Origin: Candidatus Methylomirabilota bacterium
GTDB lineage: Bacteria > Methylomirabilota > Methylomirabilia > Methylomirabilales > 2-02-FULL-66-22
Direction: 5' to 3'
Length of the DNA: 15,374 nucleotides
NCBI GenBank assembly: GCA_016209725.1
Contig: JACQVO010000231.1
Span: 1 to 15,374, forward strand
Shown here: positions 1-6,839 of the stretch, piece by piece
Layout of the letters: each line of letters begins with the position of its first letter
How positions within the stretch are numbered: the stretch's first letter is position 1
Translations under genes and position numbers: made by a program
The notes under the pieces: generated by a model
What the model was told of the DNA's origin: nothing
What the model saw: only the letters and a program-made list of their open reading frames with translations
Databases searched by the model: none

Positions 1-1
1 C

Positions 2-100
2 CGGAAGATCTTGCCCCAGAGGCTGGGCCCGGTGGTTGGCACCTGGTGGAGCTTTGCGATCTTTGCGCGCTTGGCGGTGAAATGTTTGGGTTCAAGATGA
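2..100 (+). CDS. 3' end of an unidentified gene cut by the window edge
   Basis: An open frame enters from the left edge and ends at TGA 98-100. The 32 visible residues are rich in hydrophobic, aromatic and basic residues (for example GTWWSFAIFARLAVK) and look like the C-terminal membrane-proximal tail of a membrane or membrane-associated protein. The stop overlaps the ATG of the following glycosyltransferase gene as ATGA (97-100), the usual sign of translational coupling within an operon. That overlap is the main reason to think the fragment is real. The family cannot be recognised. It does not resemble the C-terminus of ArnB or of the small ArnE/ArnF subunits as I know them. Confidence 0.5.
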   Translation, partial: RKILPQRLGPVVGTWWSFAIFARLAVKCLGSR

Positions 101-1899
101 TGCGGTTGTTACCCGGCGGCCTCGTCCGGCGCCTGGAGCGATGGGCGCCCCTGCTGCTCTTGGGGGGGACGGCGGCGTTTTACCTCGCGCGGCTGGGTGC
201 CGCCGGGCTCTACGACCCCAACGAGGGGATGTACGCCGAGATCCCCCGCGAGATGATCCTCCTCCGCGACTGGCTGACCCCGCACTTCAACTTCATCCGA
301 TACTTCGAAAAGCCCCCCCTCCTCTACTGGCTCACCGCCATCGCCTACCAGCTCCTCGGGATCTCCGAGTTCTCCGCCCGCCTCATCACGGCCCTGGCCG
401 CCATCAGCGGCGTCGGCGTGGTCTACGGGATCGGCCGGGACCTGTGGGGCAGGCGCGCCGGATTGGTGAGCGGGTTGATCCTGGCCACCACCTTCGGCTA
501 CTTCATCTTCAGCCGGATCATCCTCACCGACATGCTCTTCACGACCCTCCTGGCCGCGGCCTTCTGGGGGGTGCTGCGGGGCCTCCTCGAGGAGATGCCC
601 CGCCCTCGCGCCATGCTGGGGGCGTACGCGGCCATGGCCCTGGCCATCCTGACCAAGGGATTGATCGGGCTGGCCTTCCCCATCCTGACCATGGCGGGGT
701 TCCTCCTGCTCACCCGGGACTGGCGCCTCCTGCGCCGGCTGGAGCTTCTGCGGGGCAGCGCCGTCTTCCTGGCCATCACGGCCCCCTGGCATATCCTGGT
801 GGGCCTGAAGAACCCCGGGTTCTTCTGGTTCTACTTTGTGAACGAGCATCTCCTGCGCTTCGTGGGCAGGCGGCACCTCCTGGATTACGCCCCCATGCCG
901 CTGTATGCCTTTCTGGCCATGGTCGTCGTCTGGACCTTCCCGTGGAGCGCATTCCTTCCCGTGGCGCTCCGCCGCTACTGGCCCCGACCCCGGGCGGGCG
1001 GGCGGGAGGAGCGCGGATTCCTCTTCATCCTCTGCTGGGCCGTCTCGGTCATCGGGTTCTTTTCCCTCACCCCTTCTCGCCTGGAATACTATTCCCTGCC
1101 GGCCTTCCCGGCCGTGGCGCTCCTCGTGGGTCGCCTGTGGGGCGCCGAGACGGCCCCACGCGCCCACCGACCCATGGCCCGCGGGCTCTCCTACAGTTGC
1201 TTCGGCCTCCTCACCATCGCCGCGGGGCTCCTGCCGGCCTCCTGGCTGTTCCCACGCCTGGAGAACGCCTCCCTGTACAACATGTTCACCGCCCTGGACG
1301 CCTACTCCCGGGATATCCAGTTCGGGATCCTCTCCAACGCCGAGGTGTACACCGTGCCGTCCTACGAGGAGATGGTCCCGCTCCTCCGCTGGGCCGCCGG
1401 CGCGCTTCTCCTGGGGATCGCCGGAGCCACGCTGGCCTGGCTCCGGCGAAGGCCGAGCCTGACCCTGGCGTGCCTGATGGCCGGCATGCTCCCGACGCTG
1501 AGCTTCGTCCAGGCGGGGATCATCGCCTTCGAGCCGCATCGCTCCATCGTCCGCCTGGCCGATGTGATCCTGCGCGAGTTCCAGCCCGGCGACCAGCTCG
1601 TCATCGAAGGTCCCTACGAGAACTTCGCCAGCACGAACTTCTACACTGGGCAGCGGGCCCGGGTGCTGCATGGCCTGTTCGGGGACCTGGACTTCGGGTC
1701 GCGCTATCCCGGGGCGCGGGAGACCTTCCTGGAGGAAGAGGAGTTCTCGGCGCTGTGGCGGGGGGCGGGGCGGATCTTCCTCCTCAGCGACTCTCCGGGC
1801 CGGCTGGCCAAGCTGGAGGCCCTCGCCCCGGACCCGGTGGTGCTGGGACGGAGCGGCAAGAACTGGCTGTTCTCCAACCGTGCCCACCCGGCGGGCTAG
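97..1899 (+). CDS. arnT: ArnT-like GT83 membrane glycosyltransferase (undecaprenyl-P-L-Ara4N transferase candidate)
   Basis: Integral membrane glycosyltransferase of the PMT/ArnT fold, about 600 aa against 550 in E. coli ArnT. The family takes a sugar from a polyprenyl-phosphate donor on the periplasmic face and, in ArnT itself, adds L-Ara4N to lipid A phosphates. After an N-terminal membrane helix (about residues 17-35) comes the first periplasmic loop with D40-P-N-E43 and YAEIPREM, the family's acidic active-site signature. FEKPP (70-74) and YWLTAIAYQLLG follow. About a dozen hydrophobic segments run to roughly residue 480, followed by a soluble C-terminal domain. ATG 97 was chosen because it forms ATGA with the stop of the upstream gene. 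GTG 46 and ATG 82 are in frame but only add cysteine-rich sequence read from the upstream gene's end. The neighbouring arnCAD homologues support an ArnT role, but GT83 enzymes also use other sugars and acceptors. Confidence 0.85.
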   Translation: MMRLLPGGLVRRLERWAPLLLLGGTAAFYLARLGAAGLYDPNEGMYAEIPREMILLRDWLTPHFNFIRYFEKPPLLYWLTAIAYQLLGISEFSARLITALAAISGVGVVYGIGRDLWGRRAGLVSGLILATTFGYFIFSRIILTDMLFTTLLAAAFWGVLRGLLEEMPRPRAMLGAYAAMALAILTKGLIGLAFPILTMAGFLLLTRDWRLLRRLELLRGSAVFLAITAPWHILVGLKNPGFFWFYFVNEHLLRFVGRRHLLDYAPMPLYAFLAMVVVWTFPWSAFLPVALRRYWPRPRAGGREERGFLFILCWAVSVIGFFSLTPSRLEYYSLPAFPAVALLVGRLWGAETAPRAHRPMARGLSYSCFGLLTIAAGLLPASWLFPRLENASLYNMFTALDAYSRDIQFGILSNAEVYTVPSYEEMVPLLRWAAGALLLGIAGATLAWLRRRPSLTLACLMAGMLPTLSFVQAGIIAFEPHRSIVRLADVILREFQPGDQLVIEGPYENFASTNFYTGQRARVLHGLFGDLDFGSRYPGARETFLEEEEFSALWRGAGRIFLLSDSPGRLAKLEALAPDPVVLGRSGKNWLFSNRAHPAG

Positions 1900-2807
1900 G
1901 CGACCTCGAGGCCAGCCGGCATGGCGACGGTCCCCGCCCGGCCGCGGATTGGCCGAGGCACGACCTCGGTCACGGGGATCCGGCCTTCTCCTTCCTGCAG
2001 GATTCGCTCCGCGAGGACTTCCAGGGGAAGGGACTTCGCACCCGCCTGCCGCAGCCGTGCAAGCAACCGGTCCGCCGCCGCGAGAAAACCGGCCCCTTCC
2101 ATCTCGGCGTGGAGCGTGAGGACCGGCCATGGCCTGTCGGTGAGCTGCCGGCACACTAGGGCCGCGAAGCCGTCGCCATCCGGGGTATCCAGCCCCAGCA
2201 CTTCGTCCAGCGTGGGGAACGTTGTGGGCAGTTGCAGCGTGCGCCCCCTGCGTCCGGCGACTCGAGGGAAGAACGGCCCCGTCCCCCGGGTGTCACTGGC
2301 GTACGCAAAGCCCGCCCTATCCAGGACCCGCAGGCTCGCCGCTGTGCACTGCCAGCCCGGCGCCCCGAAGCCGCGAGGAAACTGCCCCGAGATCTCCCGG
2401 TAGAGGGTCACCGCCCGGTCGATCTCCTCGCGGACCGCCGGATCATCCATCCGATGTATGCGGTCCTGCCAGCGCCGGTGGTCGTAGCCATGAATGGCCA
2501 GCTCGTGGCCGGCAGCGACCACCTCCCTCAGGGTGCTGGCCAACCTGTGCCCCAGATGTCTCGGCGGCAACAGGGTCCCCGACAGCATCGTGCGAAGACC
2601 GTAGGTGCGGATCGCCCCCGTCCGCCGCATCTTGGCCAGGAACCCCGGTTGGAGGGCCCGCACCAGGGCGCGACCACTCGTGTCCGGACCCAAGGCCACG
2701 AAGAAACTGGCGCGCACCCCGTGCCCCGCAAAGAGACGGAGGAGATTCGGCACCCCGACGCGCAGGCCGTCGTAGGAACACACGTCCACCTTGAGTCCGA
2801 GGATCAT
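1896..2807 (-). CDS. arnD: ArnD-like NodB-fold deformylase of undecaprenyl-P-L-Ara4FN
   Basis: Polysaccharide-deacetylase (NodB) family protein, 303 aa, aligning with E. coli ArnD (296 aa) along its length. ArnD removes the formyl group from undecaprenyl-P-4-formamido-arabinose before flipping and transfer by ArnT. Recognisable blocks are VDV (7-9), GVPNLL (18-23), GHELAIHGYDH with H106 and H110 (metal-binding HxxxH), APGW (149-152), DTRGTGPF (172-179), the PTTFPTLDEVLG block (194-205) and TLHAEMEG with H233. At the first motif E. coli has D-V-D, while this protein has D8-V-C10, so one usual metal-ligand aspartate appears replaced by cysteine. ATG 2807 was preferred because it aligns with the family's N-terminus; TTG 2816 is an alternative. 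The gene starts 12 nt after the decarboxylase stop and is last in its operon. Its TAG lies in the same CTAG as the stop of convergent arnT. Confidence 0.88.
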   Translation of the reverse strand: MILGLKVDVCSYDGLRVGVPNLLRLFAGHGVRASFFVALGPDTSGRALVRALQPGFLAKMRRTGAIRTYGLRTMLSGTLLPPRHLGHRLASTLREVVAAGHELAIHGYDHRRWQDRIHRMDDPAVREEIDRAVTLYREISGQFPRGFGAPGWQCTAASLRVLDRAGFAYASDTRGTGPFFPRVAGRRGRTLQLPTTFPTLDEVLGLDTPDGDGFAALVCRQLTDRPWPVLTLHAEMEGAGFLAAADRLLARLRQAGAKSLPLEVLAERILQEGEGRIPVTEVVPRPIRGRAGTVAMPAGLEVA

Positions 2808-2819
2808 GACCGGCAACCA

Positions 2820-3782
2820 TTACCGCCCATTCCCCGCCCGGAACCATTCGATGGTCTGGTGGAGGCCCTTCTCCAAGGGAGTCTCCGCCCGGACTCCCAG
2901 GATCTCCTGCATACGCTGGACGCTGGGGACCCGACGCGGCACGTCCTCGTAGCTGTCACCGTAGACCGACTCCTGGGGAACGAAGACCACGCGGGACCGG
3001 GAGCCGGCGATTCGGATCATCGTCTCCGCCAACTCCAGGATGCTGGTTTCCACATCGCTGCCCACGTTGAAGATCTCGCCCACCGCCCGATCACGCACCC
3101 CCGCCTCCACCGTGGCCCGGATGGCGTCGTCAATGTAGGTGAAGCACCGCGTCTGCCTCCCGTCCCCGATCACGGTGACCGGTTCCCCCCGCAGCACCTG
3201 CCCCATGAAGATGGTGATGACGCGGCCCACGTCGATCCTGTCCAGGCGAGGACCGTACACGTTGAAGTAGCGCAAGACAACCACGGGGAGCCCCAATCGG
3301 TGATAGGCGAAGCAGAAATGCTCGGCCGCCGCCTTCGACGTGGCGTAGCACCAGCGGTCGATGCGCGTGGATCCCAGCACCCGCTCGTCATCCTCGCGGA
3401 AGGGGACGCGGGGGTTCCGACCATACACCTCCGAGGTCGAGCTGAAGACCACCTTCCGGTTATACTTGTAGGCCAACTTCAGCACCGCCTGGGTGCCGTT
3501 GATGTTCACGTTCAGCACCTCGTAGGGATCCCCCACATAGTGCTCCACCCCCACCACGGCCGCCAGGTGATAGACCAGATCACACTTGAGAATCAGGCTC
3601 TCCAGGATGTCGGGATGCAGGATCGAATCATGGACGTACTGGAACCGGGCGTTCCCCCGGTGCTGGCGGACCTTGAGATCTCCGACCACGTCCAGGATGG
3701 TGACGTCATCGCCCCGCGCCAGCAGGGCGTCGGTCAGGTGCGACCCCAGGAAGCCCGCCCCACCGGTGATGAGCACTTTCAC
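2820..3782 (-). CDS. Stand-alone ArnA C-terminal-type UDP-glucuronate decarboxylase/dehydrogenase
   Basis: Extended short-chain dehydrogenase of 320 aa. The predicted reaction is NAD+-dependent oxidation and decarboxylation of UDP-glucuronate to UDP-4-keto-arabinose, the cytoplasmic entry step to L-Ara4N. The Rossmann motif GGAGFLG is at residues 7-13, the catalytic STSE at 115-118, Y146xxxK150, RYFNVYGPR at 171-179 and YEDVPRR at 278-284. R284 sits where E. coli ArnA has R619, needed for decarboxylation. UDP-xylose synthases share STSE and this arginine, so UXS activity is possible; the neighbouring ArnA-type formyltransferase favours the ArnA reaction. The GTG start at 3782 is supported by AAGGGGG six bases upstream and forms a GTGA overlap with the formyltransferase stop. 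This protein equals the second half of E. coli ArnA, encoded separately. Confidence 0.85.
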   Translation of the reverse strand: MKVLITGGAGFLGSHLTDALLARGDDVTILDVVGDLKVRQHRGNARFQYVHDSILHPDILESLILKCDLVYHLAAVVGVEHYVGDPYEVLNVNINGTQAVLKLAYKYNRKVVFSSTSEVYGRNPRVPFREDDERVLGSTRIDRWCYATSKAAAEHFCFAYHRLGLPVVVLRYFNVYGPRLDRIDVGRVITIFMGQVLRGEPVTVIGDGRQTRCFTYIDDAIRATVEAGVRDRAVGEIFNVGSDVETSILELAETMIRIAGSRSRVVFVPQESVYGDSYEDVPRRVPSVQRMQEILGVRAETPLEKGLHQTIEWFRAGNGR

Positions 3783-4789
3783 TGGTGTCCCCCTTCGTTT
3801 GTGGCCCCCGGAGATGCCGGCGACGAAAACCGTGTGGTGGCGCCCTGCAGGACCGTGGCGAAAAACGTCGCCCCGTCCGTTTCTGCCCCGTCCTCCGCCT
3901 GGACGCGGAGGACCTCCAGAACTCCTTCGCCGGTCGCCACCCGCAGCGTGCCATCTTCCCCCGCCCCCAGCACGGTGCCTGGCGGCGCCTGCGATGACCG
4001 GCCCCGCGGGGGCCGCGCAGACCACAGGAAGAGCTTCCGACCGGCCCAGACGGTGAAGGCCCCCGGAAAGGGCCGGGTGACGGCCCGGATCAGGTTGAAC
4101 GTCTCCCAGGCCGACCGGGACCAGTCAATCAGGCCGTCGGCCGGCGTCCGGCGACCAAATTTGGTCGCCGCCGCATGGTCCTGGGGGATCCGAGGCGCGC
4201 GACCGGTGACGATCAGGGGATACGTCTCCGCCAAGAGCGTCCGGGCCGCCGTTGTGAGCTTTCGCGAGACGGTGAGGGCCGTATCCTCAACCGCGATCGG
4301 CACGGCGCGCTGGGCGATGATGTCGCCGTGATCCGCCCTGGCATCCATGTGATGCAGCGTCACTCCCGTGACGCTCTCGCCATTCACCAGCACCCAGTTC
4401 AGCGGCGCGCGTCCCCGGTACTTCGGGAGGAGGGAGCCGTGCAAATTCATGGCGGCCAGAGATGGGATGGCCAGCAGGGCGGGACAGAAAAGGCGGCGGT
4501 AATAGAAGGAAAAAACGAGGTCAGGCCGAAGGCCGCGGACCTTTTCCACAAATGACGGGGTGTTGGGATCATCAGGGGTGTGGACGGGGATCCCCCGGGC
4601 GGCCGCCAGTTCGGCCACCGATCCGAACCAGATGGCCTCCCCTGGATCGTCGCGGTGGGTCACCACCGCCACGACGTTCGCCCCCCGGTCCAGCAGCTCC
4701 TGGAGGCAGGCCACCCCGATATCGTGGTAGCCGAACACAATCACCCGGGAGGACCCAAACCTCGCCGGGCCCGCGTCCGCCCCGCTCAT
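3779..4789 (-). CDS. Stand-alone ArnA N-terminal-type formyltransferase (UDP-L-Ara4N formyltransferase)
   Basis: Formyltransferase of 336 aa closely matching the N-terminal domain of E. coli ArnA, which uses 10-formyl-tetrahydrofolate to formylate UDP-L-Ara4N in the cytoplasm. Shared blocks include VFGYHDIG, THRDDPGE, FSFYYR and the near-identical run around NLHGSLLPKYRGRAPLNWVL. The catalytic triad is present as N115, H117 and D153 (numbered from ATG 4789). FGRRTPADG and RPFPGAF follow, and the C-terminal OB-fold-like segment begins near PGTVLGAGEDG. ATG 4789 overlaps the arnC stop as ATGA. GTG 4801 is in frame, but both starts lie before the conserved beta-strand (RVIVFGYHD), so the exact start is unsure. 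The tail after about residue 310 is low in conservation. The gene ends by overlapping the decarboxylase gene by 4 nt, keeping the domain order of fused ArnA. Confidence 0.87.
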   Translation of the reverse strand: MSGADAGPARFGSSRVIVFGYHDIGVACLQELLDRGANVVAVVTHRDDPGEAIWFGSVAELAAARGIPVHTPDDPNTPSFVEKVRGLRPDLVFSFYYRRLFCPALLAIPSLAAMNLHGSLLPKYRGRAPLNWVLVNGESVTGVTLHHMDARADHGDIIAQRAVPIAVEDTALTVSRKLTTAARTLLAETYPLIVTGRAPRIPQDHAAATKFGRRTPADGLIDWSRSAWETFNLIRAVTRPFPGAFTVWAGRKLFLWSARPPRGRSSQAPPGTVLGAGEDGTLRVATGEGVLEVLRVQAEDGAETDGATFFATVLQGATTRFSSPASPGATNEGGHQ

Positions 4790-5871
4790 CCCTCCCGCCA
4801 CGCCCTCGCCGGAGAACCGCCACGCCGGTCACATCCCATCTCATCATTCCGCATTCGGGTACCCATTGGGTGCTCCGCATTCGGTATTCCGCCTTCCGCA
4901 TTCGACTCGTAGACCCGCTGAACGACGTACCGGGGTCTCCGGCGCACCTCCATGAAAATCCGGCCGATGTACTCACCGATCAGGCCCAGGGCAAGGATCT
5001 GGATTCCCACAAAAAAGAAGAGGATGGCGAAAAGGGTGAAGAGCCCCTCTGACTCCGGGCCCACCAGCAGGCGGCGGAGCAACAAGAAGCCACCAAAACC
5101 TACACCCAGGAGCGCGATCCCGATCCCCGCCAGGCTGACGATCTGGATGGGAAGCAGGGAGAACCCCGTCATGAGGTCAAAATTGAGCCGGAGGAGCCGG
5201 AAGGCGTTGTACTTGGAGCGTCCTTCCGTCCGCCGCTCGTGCCCCACCGGAACCTCCGTCGGGGTTCCTGCAAAGGTGTTCGCCAGGGCCGGGATGAAGC
5301 TGGAGATCTCGCTGCACCCCCGCAGGGTCTCCACCACCTCCCGCCGATAGGCGCGGAGCATGCACCCGTAGTCCCGCATCTCCACACCGACCACCTTGGA
5401 GGCCAGCTTGTTCACCCCCCAGGAGAGCGCCCGGCGGACCAGGGGGTCCTGGCGACTCTGGCGCCAGCCGCCGACCACATCGTGGCCCTCGCTGATCTTG
5501 TCCAGGAGGCGGGGGATATCCTCCGGCGGATTCTGGAGGTCCGCATCCAGCGTGACGATCACCTCACCGCGAGCATGGTCCAATCCGGCGAAGATGGCCG
5601 CGTGCTGGCCGTAATTCCGGTTGAGCTGGATGACGCGGACCGCATCGTGCTTCTCCTGCAGGCGGCGCAGGCGGCCGAGGGACCCATCCCGGCTCCCGTC
5701 ATCCACGAAGATCACCTCGTAGGGTCGGCCGAGTTCCTCCAAGACCTGCTCCAGCCGGTCGTACAGTGGGTCCAGGTTGGCCTCCTCGTCATGCACGGGG
5801 ATGACCACGGAAACGGCCGGTCCCGGACGCCCACCCTTGTCCTGTTGCGAGATACCGGGCCGCGTGATCAT
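4786..5871 (-). CDS. arnC: ArnC-like undecaprenyl-phosphate 4-deoxy-4-formamido-L-arabinose transferase
   Basis: GT2 polyprenyl-phosphate glycosyltransferase, 361 aa against 322 in E. coli ArnC. It should move Ara4FN from UDP to undecaprenyl phosphate at the cytoplasmic face. Features in order: SVVIPVHDEE (21-30), FVDDGSRDGS (55-64), NRNYGQHAAIFAGLDHA (84-100), TLDADLQNPPEDI (107-119) with DxD D109/D111, GGWRQSRQDP, SEISSFIPAL and EGRSKYNAFRLL (216-227). Two membrane helices follow at about 241-266 and 278-301, and the family end GEYIGRIF...RPRYVV. After residue 322 the protein continues for 39 residues not expected in the family. The first 20 or so are encoded by a degenerate CCGCATTCGG repeat, so the natural stop was probably lost or displaced. 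ATG 5871 lies 1 nt after the upstream stop (TGAGATG). Family members also handle glucose or mannose; context favours Ara4FN. Confidence 0.85.
   Translation of the reverse strand: MITRPGISQQDKGGRPGPAVSVVIPVHDEEANLDPLYDRLEQVLEELGRPYEVIFVDDGSRDGSLGRLRRLQEKHDAVRVIQLNRNYGQHAAIFAGLDHARGEVIVTLDADLQNPPEDIPRLLDKISEGHDVVGGWRQSRQDPLVRRALSWGVNKLASKVVGVEMRDYGCMLRAYRREVVETLRGCSEISSFIPALANTFAGTPTEVPVGHERRTEGRSKYNAFRLLRLNFDLMTGFSLLPIQIVSLAGIGIALLGVGFGGFLLLRRLLVGPESEGLFTLFAILFFFVGIQILALGLIGEYIGRIFMEVRRRPRYVVQRVYESNAEGGIPNAEHPMGTRMRNDEMGCDRRGGSPARAWREG
4846..4904 (-). repeat. Degenerate CCGCATTCGG repeat inside the 3' end of arnC
   Basis: On the plus strand, three near-copies of TTCCGCATTCG occur at 4847-4857, 4873-4883 (CTCCGCATTCG) and 4894-4904, plus a partial ATTCCGCC at 4886-4893. 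A small inverted repeat, ACCCA-T-TGGGT, sits between the first two copies at 4861-4871. The base composition is visibly more AT-rich than the flanks. Read on the minus strand it encodes ArnC residues of about 323-342 (SNAEGGIPNAEHPMGTRMR). It looks like an intergenic repeat that has become part of the coding sequence. Confidence 0.7.
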
Positions 5872-5872
5872 C

Positions 5873-6604
5873 TCAGAACTTCCGGTCCCGGTCCTCCCAG
5901 CGGCCTCGCACTGAGATCCACAGGGACATCGCAATCAGCCGGAGATCCAACTGGAGGCTGCGGGATCGGATGTAGAGGACGTCGTAGCGGAACTTCTGCT
6001 GGCGGGGGATGTCGCGTGGGGCGTACACCTGGGCCAATCCGGTCAGGCCCGGGACGACGGCGTGACGCTCGTGGTATCCCGGGACCGCCTCGAGGGGGAC
6101 GCACGCTCCGTTGCCATTCACCTCGATCTCTCCGGGCCGAAGCGCCCGAGGACCCACGAAGCTCATGTGGCCCTGCAGGATACTCCAGAGCTGGGGGAGC
6201 TCGTCCAGGGCCGTGGCCCGCAGCATGCGTCCGACCCGGGTCACCCGAGGATCCCCATGGGTGGATTGGAGGGGGCCCACGGCCTCCTCCGCATCGGGGA
6301 CCATGGACCTGAACTTGAGGACCTGGAAGACCTTCCCCCTCTTGCCGACCCGGTCCTGACGGTAGAACACCGGCCCCCGGTCCTCGAGCTTGATGGTCAG
6401 GGCGACGAGCGCCCACAATGGGGAAGACAGGAGCAGACCGATGGCGGCCAACAGGAGGTCCAAGGCCCGTTTGGCCGGGTCCCCGTACCAGGCCCCCTGC
6501 CGGGCCATGCCCGCCGGACAGCCGGCAAGTTCCTTGACCAGCGGGTGCCCGTCCGCAGACCTACTCTCGGCCTCCTCCGACTTCCGAAGGACAGCCTGTG
6601 CCAT
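5873..6604 (-). CDS. Monotopic phosphoglycosyl transferase (bacterial sugar transferase family)
   Basis: WcaJ/PglC-type initiating sugar-phosphate transferase, 243 aa, the size of a minimal monotopic enzyme. The family transfers a phospho-sugar from a UDP-sugar to undecaprenyl phosphate at the inner membrane, starting an oligosaccharide on its carrier. A hydrophobic N-terminal segment (about 46-71) contains S61-P62, the Ser-Pro that breaks the reentrant helix in this family. It is followed by LEDRGPVFYRQDRVGKRG, KFRSM, the catalytic dyad D134-E135 in DELPQLW, GHMSFVGPR (145-153) and PGLTGLAQV (185-193). The sugar cannot be told from sequence. ATG 6604 has GGGAGG nine bases upstream; the frame is open further upstream but no better start exists. 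It is first in the operon with arnC, arnA-type genes and arnD, behind a good sigma70-like promoter. Confidence 0.9.
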   Translation of the reverse strand: MAQAVLRKSEEAESRSADGHPLVKELAGCPAGMARQGAWYGDPAKRALDLLLAAIGLLLSSPLWALVALTIKLEDRGPVFYRQDRVGKRGKVFQVLKFRSMVPDAEEAVGPLQSTHGDPRVTRVGRMLRATALDELPQLWSILQGHMSFVGPRALRPGEIEVNGNGACVPLEAVPGYHERHAVVPGLTGLAQVYAPRDIPRQQKFRYDVLYIRSRSLQLDLRLIAMSLWISVRGRWEDRDRKF

Positions 6605-6620
6605 AGTCCGTTGCCTCCCG

Positions 6621-6632
6621 GCAGGGCCCTGC
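6621..6632. repeat. 12-bp perfect palindrome in the leader of the arn-like operon
   Basis: GCAGGGCCCTGC is a perfect palindrome ending one base upstream (in the minus-strand mRNA) of the GGGAGG ribosome-binding site of the phosphoglycosyl transferase gene. It could be an operator half-site, a small leader stem or chance in GC-rich DNA. The position next to the ribosome-binding site is the only reason to note it. Confidence 0.3.
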
Positions 6633-6710
6633 GCTTCCGGCGCCCAGCCGCGGCCGTCTATCGCGAAGACGGTCAGTCTGAACCCTTGGAGCAAATAGGA
6701 AACAGCGCGA

Positions 6711-6740
6711 ATCTTACGCCACGCTCTCTCAGGGTGTCAA
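6711..6740 (-). promoter_or_regulatory. Sigma70-like promoter for the phosphoglycosyl transferase-arnC-arnA-arnA-arnD operon
   Basis: Reading the minus strand, a perfect -35 box TTGACA (6740-6735) is followed after 18 nt by TAAGAT (6716-6711), four of six matches to TATAAT. The surroundings are locally AT-richer than the genes. Transcription would start near 6704 and give a leader of about 100 nt before ATG 6604. The promoter lies in the 235-bp gap behind the upstream reductase gene. No recognised PmrA or PhoP box was identified. Confidence 0.6.
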
Positions 6741-6839
6741 GTTTGGGTTTGCATGATGATTCCAGGAGGCGCCGCTCGGGAGGATCCCCCCATGACCGGC
6801 CGGGAGGTCGCATCCTGTTCCGGGGTCGCGGGATCTGGC

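Noticed and set aside
46..96. Upstream GTG (46) and ATG (82) starts for the ArnT-like gene
   Set aside because: They read back through the end of the preceding gene, add residues not seen in the family and lack a better ribosome-binding site than the coupled ATG at 97.
109..2154. Very long minus-strand open frame opposite the ArnT-like gene
   Set aside because: Its translation is low-complexity (rich in G, P, R, E, Q) and shows no domain. It is the antisense shadow of a GC-rich gene that has clear family motifs.
4846..4904. CRISPR array
   Set aside because: Repeat units are short, degenerate and irregularly spaced without unique spacers of constant length.
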